Translations under genes and position numbers: made by a program
Notes under the pieces: model-generated
Database searches by the model: none
What the model saw: the letters and a program-made list of their open reading frames with translations, nothing else
Told to the model about the DNA's origin: nothing
From: Anaerolineales bacterium
Lineage (GTDB): Bacteria > Chloroflexota > Anaerolineae > Anaerolineales > E44-bin32
NCBI GenBank assembly: GCA_030642885.1
Contig: DAOWMX010000033.1
Location: 1 to 12,617 of the forward strand
Direction: 5' to 3'
DNA: 12,617 bases
In this document: piece after piece, positions 7,239-12,617 of the stretch
Numbering within the stretch: position 1 is the stretch's first letter
How the letters are laid out: each line of letters opens with the position of its first letter

Positions 7239-7435
7239 ATCAAATCTCAAGTTTAATTGTTATGTAACGACTTTGGGCTCATCTGCATAGTTCAGTCCTT
7301 CGCGAATTTTCAAGAAGCCCAAACTCGAACCATCAATCGCATACCGCGATTCCCTTGGGGTCGGATGCGGTTGCGATAGGAATGGATGATGGGTTTCGTC
7401 ACCTGGCGCAACGCGGCGGGAGCCGGGAGCGCTGG

Positions 7436-7855
7436 TTATTTTCCAAGAATTTCGAATTCATGCGTAACATCGGCTTTTCCGGAAACTGTTGCAGCTACCG
7501 AGCAATACTTGGTCATGGATAGTTTGATGGCTTGCTCGACTGCTTTGTCTGTTAAATCGTGTCCGCTTAATAAAAATTTAAGATGAATGTGACGGTATGT
7601 CCATGGCGGGTCGGGTTCTTGTTCGCCGCGAATTGTGATGTCTAAACTATCGAGCTGAAGGCGTTTCTTCTGTAGGATGTTCACGACGTCATAAGCGCTG
7701 CAAGATGCCAACGAGAGAAGCAATAACTGAGAGGGGCTCATTCCGGTATTGTTCGCTTCATCGTGGGATGAGATGACGATGGAGTGCTTTCCGCTATCTG
7801 TACCGATGAATTGCTTGTTGCCGGTCCACTTAACACGCGCATCTTCTTTTTTCAT
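7436..7855 (-). CDS. OsmC/Ohr-like family protein (YhfA-type)
   Basis: 139 residues. OsmC and Ohr proteins are thiol-dependent peroxidases that reduce organic hydroperoxides in the cytoplasm. The two cysteines expected at the active site are present: Cys52 in LASCSAYDVVNIL and Cys118 in TKYCSVAATV. The TGMSPSQLLLLSLASC segment is typical of the family. The sequence most resembles the YhfA-like branch, whose function is less certain. The frame is open further upstream to 7900, but ATG 7855 is preferred because AAGGAG lies just before it. The tRNA-Pro terminator separates it from the tRNA, so it probably has its own promoter, though none stands out. GC content is lower than that of the peptidase and aldolase genes (43 % and 52 % in two counted lines). 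Confidence 0.88.
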   Translation of the reverse strand: MKKEDARVKWTGNKQFIGTDSGKHSIVISSHDEANNTGMSPSQLLLLSLASCSAYDVVNILQKKRLQLDSLDITIRGEQEPDPPWTYRHIHLKFLLSGHDLTDKAVEQAIKLSMTKYCSVAATVSGKADVTHEFEILGK

Positions 7856-7997
7856 ATCTGGCTTCTCCTTATCAGGGGTTAATCTCGATGGATAAATCAA
7901 CTTCCACCGTTTATTCCAAAGACGACTGCACTTTATTAAACAAGCGATCGAGCCAAACTACACTGGAGTTTCGATCTTCAGGTTCATGCCCGATTAT

Positions 7998-8027
7998 AAA
8001 AAAGACCGCCAACGTCGTCGACGGTCT
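7998..8027 (-). terminator. Intrinsic terminator of tRNA-Pro
   Basis: On the minus strand AGACCGTCGA (8027-8018), loop CGACG and TTGGCGGTCT (8012-8003) pair into a 10-bp stem with two G-U pairs, running into six U residues (8003-7998). It begins one base after the CCA end of the tRNA, so it also provides the 3' boundary for tRNA processing. Confidence 0.9.
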
Positions 8028-8028
8028 C

Positions 8029-8105
8029 TGGTCGGGGCGGGCGGATTCGAACCGCCGACCCCTTGCACCCCATGCAAGTGCGCTACCGGGCTGCGCTACG
8101 CCCCG
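8029..8105 (-). tRNA. tRNA-Pro, anticodon GGG
   Basis: A complete cloverleaf reads on the minus strand. The acceptor stem is CGGGGCG / CGCCCCG (including the C1-G72 pair typical of bacterial tRNA-Pro), the D stem is GCGC/GCGC and the anticodon stem is CTTGC/GCAAG. The loop is ATGGGGT, giving anticodon GGG at 34-36. The five-base variable region is GGGTC, and the T stem GGCGG/CCGCC closes a TTCGAAT loop. Discriminator A and an encoded CCA follow (8031-8029). Positions 32 and 38 are A and U. It stands alone with its own promoter (8116-8144) and terminator (7998-8027). Confidence 0.97.
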
Positions 8106-8115
8106 AACATGTCCG

Positions 8116-8144
8116 ATTATAGCGCGCCGGGAGGGTTCCTTCAA
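8116..8144 (-). promoter_or_regulatory. Sigma70-type promoter of tRNA-Pro
   Basis: On the minus strand TTGAAG (8144-8139), a 17-base GC-rich spacer and a perfect TATAAT (8121-8116) end 10 bases before the first base of the mature tRNA. The predicted start therefore leaves only a few bases of 5' leader. Confidence 0.85.
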
Positions 8145-8228
8145 GGTACGAATAATGGGCTTCCTCGCGACGCCCCACCGCCGGATCACATCATGGTGGA
8201 TGCTGACAGGGGGATCCTGTGCGGGTTT

Positions 8229-9590
8229 TTAATGTTTGCTGAATTCAGCCATGATGCGCACGGTATGACGGACGCCGGTTACAAAGTTGTCGATGACGAT
8301 GTTCTCGTTCGGCGCGTGGATATTCGCCTTCGGGTAGCTGATCCCCGCGGATGCCACGGGAACTTTTAGTTCGTGTATGAACGGGTGATTGGGTCCGGAG
8401 CCGGGCGACATCGGCAGGATTCTCTGGGGAACTCCATAGACATCTTCTGCTGTTTCGACGACGAGATGAAGGAAAGGATCGTCGAGGTCGGTCCGGGCTG
8501 GATTTTCGCCGGCCAGGTACGTGACCTCCACATCGTGGAAGCCCTCGTTATCGAGATGGTTTTGCAATTGAAGAACGACCTCTTCAGGGTCCTGGTTGGG
8601 CACGAGACGGAAGTCAACCTTTGCGCTTGCCAGGGCCGGGAGGATCGTCTTCGATCCAGGTCCCTGATAGCCGGATGTGAGCCCACAGACTGTGCATGTT
8701 GGGCTGAATATCTCCTCCCGCAGCAATTCGGCGCCGCCTTCGATGTCCTTCAGAAAACCACTCAGGTCGTAGGTGTTGCGATACTCCTCGGCCATATCTG
8801 GGAATTGAGCCATAAGCTCGAGATCACGCTTGCTCGGTGGCAGGACGCGGTCATAGAAACCCGGCAGGCGGATATGTTCATCGGGCCCTTTGAGTGAGTT
8901 CAACGCCCATATCAGTCTCCAGGCGGCGTTTGGGAAAATTGAGCCGCCTAATCCGGAATGGGAATCGAGGCCGGCGGATCTTACGTTGAGTTCCACATAG
9001 CAGATGCCGCGCAGCCCCGCGACTTGCTCCGGCGTGCCCTGGTGATCAACCCCTCCGAATTCCCAGATGCACGCATCCGCAGCCAGAAGGTCGAGGTTGT
9101 CGCTGATGAACTCAGGAAGGTTTGGGCTGCCGATTTCCTCCTCGCCTTCAATCAGGAACTTGATATTGCAGGGAAGGTCGCTCTCGCTCAGTAAAAAGGC
9201 GTCAATCGCCGCCAGACGGCAGACGATATGGCCTTTATCGTCGCTCACGCCGCGAGCGAACATTTTCCCATCGCGCAGGGTGGGCTCGAAGGGCGGCGAA
9301 TCCCAGAGCTCGAGCGGCTCTGGCGGTTGGACGTCATAGTGGTTGTAGAAGAGAAGCGTTCGGTTCGCCCGGCCTTTCCGCTCAGCGTAAACCACCGGGA
9401 AACCCTTTGTCGGCAAGATCTGCACTTCGAATCCTCGCGCGAGCAGCAGCTCCGCGGTCAATTCGGCACACTCGACCATGCCGATATTTAGCGTAGCGAT
9501 GCTGGGTTGGGCGCATAATCGACTAAGATCACTCAGGCTTGCCTGCAAATTGCGTTGGATTGTGTCGTCGAGCGCTTTGAAATCTGTCAT
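8229..9590 (-). CDS. M20-family metallopeptidase (dipeptidase / carboxypeptidase-like)
   Basis: 453 residues, close to the length of CNDP-type dipeptidases. The family hydrolyses dipeptides or N-acyl amino acids with two zinc or manganese ions. Metal and catalytic motifs appear in order. NHYDVQPP has His84 and Asp86. ARGVSDDKG at 112-120 supplies the bridging Asp. EGEEEIGS at 148-155 has the general base and a metal Glu. DSHSGLGGS near 209-217 marks the dimerisation domain. A final His lies in NIHAPNENI near the C-terminus. There is no signal peptide, so it is probably cytoplasmic. The start is ATG 9590; GAGGAG lies upstream at a rather long distance (about 11 bases). A strong promoter at 9620-9647 faces it, and it is divergent from the cyclase-family gene. 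Substrate preference cannot be deduced. Confidence 0.92.
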   Translation of the reverse strand: MTDFKALDDTIQRNLQASLSDLSRLCAQPSIATLNIGMVECAELTAELLLARGFEVQILPTKGFPVVYAERKGRANRTLLFYNHYDVQPPEPLELWDSPPFEPTLRDGKMFARGVSDDKGHIVCRLAAIDAFLLSESDLPCNIKFLIEGEEEIGSPNLPEFISDNLDLLAADACIWEFGGVDHQGTPEQVAGLRGICYVELNVRSAGLDSHSGLGGSIFPNAAWRLIWALNSLKGPDEHIRLPGFYDRVLPPSKRDLELMAQFPDMAEEYRNTYDLSGFLKDIEGGAELLREEIFSPTCTVCGLTSGYQGPGSKTILPALASAKVDFRLVPNQDPEEVVLQLQNHLDNEGFHDVEVTYLAGENPARTDLDDPFLHLVVETAEDVYGVPQRILPMSPGSGPNHPFIHELKVPVASAGISYPKANIHAPNENIVIDNFVTGVRHTVRIMAEFSKH

Positions 9591-9619
9591 CGGATAACGT
9601 GCTCCTCATCGTTTCTAGG

Positions 9620-9647
9620 ATTATAGTGATGCGCATTAATCTGCCAA
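9620..9647 (-). promoter_or_regulatory. Sigma70-type promoter of the M20 peptidase gene
   Basis: On the minus strand TTGGCA (9647-9642), a 16-base spacer and TATAAT (9625-9620). The spacer contains the perfect 8-bp palindrome ATGCGCAT (9629-9636), a possible repressor site. The predicted start is near 9613, about 23 bases before the ATG. Confidence 0.75.
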
Positions 9648-9653
9648 TGGTTG

Positions 9654-9682
9654 TTCCTTGATTCGAGAAAGGATTCTATAAT
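9654..9682 (+). promoter_or_regulatory. Promoter of the cyclase-membrane protein-aldolase operon
   Basis: A perfect TATAAT lies at 9677-9682. The base run 17 bases upstream, TTCCTT (9654-9659), is a poor -35 box, so an activator may be needed. The predicted start near 9689 leaves a leader of about 13 bases to ATG 9702. It lies back to back with the peptidase promoter. Confidence 0.55.
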
Positions 9683-9691
9683 TCCCCCCAT

Positions 9692-9696
9692 GGAGG
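9692..9696 (+). promoter_or_regulatory. Ribosome binding site that fixes the cyclase-family start
   Basis: GGAGG lies five bases before ATG 9702. In-frame ATG 9690 overlaps it, and a TTG at 9651 lies upstream of the predicted transcription start, so both are less likely. Confidence 0.8.
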
Positions 9697-9701
9697 ATAG
9701 G

Positions 9702-10337
9702 ATGCGAGTACTTGATATCTCTGTTCCAATTAGTCCGGAGCTTCCGGTATGGCCGGGTGACCCGCCGGTTGAACTGGTGCGCATCGCCAATATTGCAGAA
9801 GGGGCGAACGCTAACGTCTCCCGTCTTGCCTGTGGGGTTCACGTAGGCACGCATGTCGACGCCCCGGTTCATTTCGTCGAGGGAGCGGCGAGTATTGAAT
9901 CGCTGCCGCTCGATCGATTGATCGGTAGGGCATACGTCGTCGAGTTTAGCGAAGTCGACGTCATCGACGACAAAGCTTTCGATTCGGCTGACCTACCCGC
10001 TGAAGTGCACCGGCTGCTCATCAAAACACAGAATTCAGCCTTTTGGTCGGAAAGCCCGAATTCGTTCCGCGAGGATTTTATCGCCATCGATGCACGCGGT
10101 GCACAATGGCTTACGGATCGCGGGGTTCAAACGGTTGGTGTGGATTACTTATCGGTTGCGCCCTTCGGAGATAGCCGCCCCACACATACCATTCTTCTGC
10201 AGGCAGGGGTGGTGATCATCGAGGGGCTGAACCTGGCTGGCGTTGACCCTGGATGGTACAGTCTCTATTGTTTGCCATTGAAACTCGTCGGCAGCGACGG
10301 TGCCCCAGCGCGGGCGGTGCTCCTGAAAGAGGAGTAG
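9702..10337 (+). CDS. Cyclase-family metal hydrolase (kynurenine-formamidase-like)
   Basis: 211 residues, the usual length of the family that includes bacterial kynurenine formamidase KynB. KynB hydrolyses N-formylkynurenine to kynurenine and formate using zinc. The signature HVGTHVDAPVHF is at residues 47-58, with His47, His51 and Asp53 as metal ligands and His57 as the likely catalytic residue. Later ligand-position residues are also present: His162 in PTHTILL and Glu174 in VIIEGLNL. There is no signal peptide. The start is fixed by GGAGG before ATG 9702. It is first in a likely operon with a membrane-anchored protein (29-base gap) and an aldolase. No other kynurenine-pathway gene is in the window, so the substrate may be another amide or a cyclic ester. 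Confidence 0.9.
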   Translation: MRVLDISVPISPELPVWPGDPPVELVRIANIAEGANANVSRLACGVHVGTHVDAPVHFVEGAASIESLPLDRLIGRAYVVEFSEVDVIDDKAFDSADLPAEVHRLLIKTQNSAFWSESPNSFREDFIAIDARGAQWLTDRGVQTVGVDYLSVAPFGDSRPTHTILLQAGVVIIEGLNLAGVDPGWYSLYCLPLKLVGSDGAPARAVLLKEE

Positions 10338-10366
10338 GGCGCCATGCGGTGGAAAGTGAGGAAATA

Positions 10367-10753
10367 ATGTTTACAGGAACGACGCTCATTTATATTCTTG
10401 GGATCTTTTGCGTGTTGATTCTACTCTTGCTCGGAATAAGGAAAGCCTCTGGTTTTCGGGCGCGACCTTCGGAACCTCCCCCTTTGGAGCGATTAAATCC
10501 GTTGCTTCCCGACGCTCATCTGGATGAAGGTGAGGAGCAGGCTTCTCCGATAAGTGAACAGATTGAGGAAATGGTTCGGAAACGGCTCGCCGAATATCCT
10601 GACCTGGCCGGGCAAGTGGTTGACTTCGGCACGGCGGCAGATGGGTCGCTTGAGATCTGGATCGCCGACAAGCGCTATACAAGTGTGGATGACATCCCCG
10701 ATGTACGTGTGCGCGATGCAATTTCGGAAGCCGTGGAGGTATTCAATCTCTAG
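10367..10753 (+). CDS. Small membrane-anchored protein of unknown function (128 aa)
   Basis: I do not recognise a named family. Residues 6-24 are a strong hydrophobic segment (Leu/Ile-rich) followed by Arg-Lys, so the protein is probably an N-in or N-out single-pass membrane protein with a cytoplasmic tail if the positive-inside rule holds. Residues about 34-60 are proline- and acid-rich and likely flexible. Residues about 61-128 form a compact domain with an EIWIADKRYTSVDDIPD stretch, which looks like a beta-strand pair, and a helical C-terminus. ATG 10367 follows GAGG at 10358-10361; the frame is open further upstream, but that overlaps the previous gene. It lies between the cyclase gene and the aldolase gene (22-base gap). 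Confidence 0.78.
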   Translation: MFTGTTLIYILGIFCVLILLLLGIRKASGFRARPSEPPPLERLNPLLPDAHLDEGEEQASPISEQIEEMVRKRLAEYPDLAGQVVDFGTAADGSLEIWIADKRYTSVDDIPDVRVRDAISEAVEVFNL

Positions 10754-10761
10754 GTGGGTTA

Positions 10762-10779
10762 ATGGCCCGTATACGATGA
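10762..10779 (+). promoter_or_regulatory. Possible five-codon leader ORF overlapping the aldolase start
   Basis: ATGGCCCGTATACGATGA would encode Met-Ala-Arg-Ile-Arg. It follows GGTGG and its TGA overlaps the aldolase ATG (10776) as ATGA. The aldolase ATG lacks a good Shine-Dalgarno site of its own, so this short frame might deliver ribosomes by coupling. It may also be chance. Confidence 0.3.
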
Positions 10780-11690
10780 ACCCGCGAAGTGAAATTAACT
10801 TGGCCGGGATCTTCCCTCCGATCTCAACGCCGTTTACAGAACAAGGCGAGATAGCCTTCGATCACCTGTCCGCCAATCTATCGCGCTGGAACGAAATGCC
10901 GTTGGACGGATATGTCGTGGGAGGGTCGAACGGTGAATTCGTGTCCCAGTCGTTTGAAGAGCGCGTGGCCGTGGTCAAGGCTGTCCGCGAAGAGATGTCC
11001 TCTAACCATCTATTGATCGCCGGCGCGGGGATGCATTCGACCCTGGAGACCGTGGATCTCGCACAGGCGATGGCGGCTGTTGGCGCGGACGCAGTGCTGA
11101 TTGTGACACCGAGTTACTATAAATCGAAGATGGATCTGCGCGCATTGCGCGGCCATTATTACGCAGTGGCAGATGCCTCCGGCGTGCCGGTGATTCTCTA
11201 TAACGTTCCCGCGAATACCGGTGTGGATATGCCCGCGGGGACGATTCTCGAGTTGGCGCAGCACGCGAATATCCTCGGCATTAAAGACAGCTCAGGTGAC
11301 CTGGCGAAGATGGAGTCGGTGATTAATGCGGCTCCGGATGGTTTCCAATTGTTGGCTGGTTCGGGCAGCTTTTTTCTGCCTGCCCTCACCATCGGCGCCG
11401 TTGGGATCATCGCTGCGTTGGTGAACATCGCCGCCGCCGATCTTGCCCGGATTCAGTCGCTCTTCAGGGATGGGAAGCTCAGCGAAGCTCGAATTCTGCA
11501 GCAGAGACTGATCGAGCCAAACAGCGCAGTCACCTCGCATTTCGGTGTGGCAGGACTTAAAGCAGCGCTCGATCTCTTGGGATTCTATGGCGGACCGGTC
11601 CGCTCTCCTCTGCAGCCGCTCATGGCTGATGAGCGGGAAGAACTTAGAAACATCCTTGTGCGCGCTGGTCTTCTCTCCACAACCAGTTAA
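10776..11690 (+). CDS. DapA/NanA-superfamily aldolase, HOGA1-like (4-hydroxy-2-oxoglutarate aldolase)
   Basis: 304-residue class I aldolase of the dihydrodipicolinate-synthase superfamily. HOGA1 cleaves 4-hydroxy-2-oxoglutarate into pyruvate and glyoxylate in mammalian hydroxyproline breakdown. Schiff-base Lys170 lies in GIKDSSGD and catalytic Tyr142 in LYNVPANTG. The loop GGSNGEF (49-55) replaces the GTTGE of true DapA, as in HOGA1. The C-terminal stretch LIEPNSAVT (245-253), then FGVAGLKAALD and GFYGGPVRSPLQ (269-280), also matches HOGA1 as I remember it. Other members with GSNGE, such as deoxy-sugar-acid aldolases, remain possible. The start ATG 10776 has no strong Shine-Dalgarno site. It is last in the plus-strand operon and converges on the FAD oxidoreductase gene with a 24-base gap. 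Confidence 0.85.
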   Translation: MNPRSEINLAGIFPPISTPFTEQGEIAFDHLSANLSRWNEMPLDGYVVGGSNGEFVSQSFEERVAVVKAVREEMSSNHLLIAGAGMHSTLETVDLAQAMAAVGADAVLIVTPSYYKSKMDLRALRGHYYAVADASGVPVILYNVPANTGVDMPAGTILELAQHANILGIKDSSGDLAKMESVINAAPDGFQLLAGSGSFFLPALTIGAVGIIAALVNIAAADLARIQSLFRDGKLSEARILQQRLIEPNSAVTSHFGVAGLKAALDLLGFYGGPVRSPLQPLMADEREELRNILVRAGLLSTTS

Positions 11691-11714
11691 TACCCGTCAA
11701 TCCTCTCTCGACAG

Positions 11715-12617
11715 TTAGAGTTGCCCCGTTTGTTCCCAGGATTTGAGCAGATCTTTGTATTCAGGATCTTCATAGCGAGAGAGCTGGAACCACGGTGCGT
11801 AGGGGGGCAGATCGCTGCCGGCGATATGTTTGCTGAGAAGCTCGCCGCATGCAGGTGAAGCCATCAGACCGAAGCCGGAAAGTGCGCCGATTATCCAGGC
11901 GCCGTCAAGGCTGAGGGGCCCCACAAGGGGACGGTTTTCTTCCGTCTTTGTGTAATAGCCACCATCTAACCAGGGTTTGGGAGGACGATCAAAGTACGTC
12001 TTCAATGCCGGTAGCATGCGCGCCAAACCCCGTAAAGCGATCTCAGGATAATTCGAATCATAGGTAATCGGAAAACTTGGCTGGACCGGTTTGGTATCGT
12101 AGGTCCATAAGATCAGCACAATGGGGCTGTCCTGGGGGCCTTCCGGCCTTGCATGGACACCCTCAGGGAAAGTTTCGAGCAGATACCGCGTTTCATCATC
12201 ATCCGCCAGGATCGCTCGTTCCTCCTCCCGCCATGACAGCTTGAGCTCGTCTGACCAGATTAGCAGCGGGGCTTTCCGGGGGAAGACCCCGAGATGATCG
12301 TTGATGGAAACCTTAATATGCAGTTCTGAAAATACCGGCAGATGCTCGTTGAGAAGGACTCCAACCGGCTTTATAAAGGGTCCAGCGGCATTGACGAAAT
12401 TAGGGGTGTCGATACGGATTACACCCTGTTTCGTCCGTGCCTGGACCGCTTGAACGCGTCCTCCCCGTTGTTCGACGCGGTCCACACGTCCCTCGACGAT
12501 CTGCACCCCATGTTGGCGAGCTTGCTCGAGCATAAGCATCCCCAGCTGCTGAGCTGAGAACCAACCGGCACGACGAGGATGGATGACGGCGACGGTATCC
12601 TCGCTCAAGTAGGGGAA
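11715..12617 (-). CDS. FAD-dependent amine/amino-acid oxidoreductase, DAO family (5' end missing)
   Basis: C-terminal 300 or so residues of a DAO-family flavoprotein, the family of glycine oxidase, sarcosine oxidase, D-amino-acid dehydrogenase and FOXRED1. These oxidise the C-N bond of small amino acids with FAD. The frame is open to the window edge (12617), so the N-terminal GxGxxG FAD motif is outside; the TTG at 12608 is internal. The fragment shows the central NAAGPF motif (near 12390), a substrate domain with antiparallel strands and the C-terminal FAD motif GALSGFGLMASPACGELL, preceded by ENRPLVGPL. The substrate is unknown. Glycine or sarcosine oxidation would give glyoxylate or glycine, which would fit the neighbouring HOGA1-like and AGT-like genes. 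Confidence 0.85.
   Translation of the reverse strand, partial: FPYLSEDTVAVIHPRRAGWFSAQQLGMLMLEQARQHGVQIVEGRVDRVEQRGGRVQAVQARTKQGVIRIDTPNFVNAAGPFIKPVGVLLNEHLPVFSELHIKVSINDHLGVFPRKAPLLIWSDELKLSWREEERAILADDDETRYLLETFPEGVHARPEGPQDSPIVLILWTYDTKPVQPSFPITYDSNYPEIALRGLARMLPALKTYFDRPPKPWLDGGYYTKTEENRPLVGPLSLDGAWIIGALSGFGLMASPACGELLSKHIAGSDLPPYAPWFQLSRYEDPEYKDLLKSWEQTGQL

Noticed and set aside
7911..8189. Minus-strand 92-aa frame across the tRNA, reading GVAQPGSALAWGARGRRFES
   Set aside because: It is the translation of the tRNA-Pro gene itself, a well-known false gene in annotations.
8195..8225. Hairpin ACAGG-GGGAT-CCTGT followed by T-rich sequence as a terminator for the peptidase gene
   Set aside because: The T run is on the plus strand, the wrong side for the minus-strand peptidase, and no plus-strand gene ends here.
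7888..8369. Plus-strand frames of 114 and 127 aa over the tRNA and the peptidase 3' end
   Set aside because: They cross the tRNA, the terminator and the end of a real gene, have no good ribosome site and have unlikely composition.
9651..9701. Longer N-terminus for the cyclase-family protein from TTG 9651
   Set aside because: This start lies upstream of the predicted transcription start. The strong GGAGG site serves ATG 9702, where family similarity begins.

Overview
The window is about 12.6 kb of moderately GC-rich bacterial DNA (about 55-67 % in hand-counted lines of most genes). It carries ordinary bacterial signals: Shine-Dalgarno sites, sigma70-type promoters, and a tRNA with an encoded CCA and an intrinsic terminator. 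No phage, IS, CRISPR or plasmid genes were seen. The protein families would fit a heterotrophic member of the Chloroflexota (Anaerolineae-like): an AGT-type aminotransferase, a LutA plus fused LutB-LutC pair, an M20 dipeptidase, a cyclase-family hydrolase and an HOGA1-like aldolase. This placement is an inference and was not tested.

Layout. 2-637 (+) is the 3' part of an alanine-glyoxylate-type aminotransferase cut by the window edge. 729-1103 (+) is a small helical protein of unknown function. 1104-1684 holds no convincing gene but contains a striking 18-bp tandem repeat (19 full units, with a 54-bp higher-order order in its first part). 1685-2578 (+) is a tartronate-semialdehyde reductase (GarR family). 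It converges on a two-gene minus-strand operon, lutA followed by a lutB-lutC fusion (5400 down to 2636), which has a good promoter at 5495-5522. 5664-6317 (+) is a HAD phosphatase that converges on a more AT-rich pair on the minus strand, an OsmC-like protein (7855-7436) and a DUF89 protein (7238-6330). A tRNA-Pro(GGG) on the minus strand (8105-8029) has its own promoter and terminator. 9590-8229 (-) is an M20 peptidase. Divergent from it, a likely three-gene plus-strand operon encodes a cyclase/kynurenine-formamidase-like hydrolase (9702), a small membrane-anchored protein (10367) and an HOGA1-like 4-hydroxy-2-oxoglutarate aldolase (10776-11690). The minus strand ends with an FAD-dependent amine or amino-acid oxidoreductase that runs off the right edge.

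How the genes may fit together. Several products touch glyoxylate or nearby C2/C3 acids. The aldolase family can release glyoxylate and pyruvate, the aminotransferase family converts glyoxylate to glycine, and the GarR family reduces tartronate semialdehyde to glycerate. LutA/LutBC is the 2-hydroxyacid (lactate-type) oxidation module, and the DAO-family flavoprotein could in principle make glyoxylate from glycine-like amines. The genes lie in separate transcription units, so a shared pathway is a hypothesis.

The most unusual sequence feature is the 18-bp repeat array. No clearly new multi-gene system could be demonstrated.
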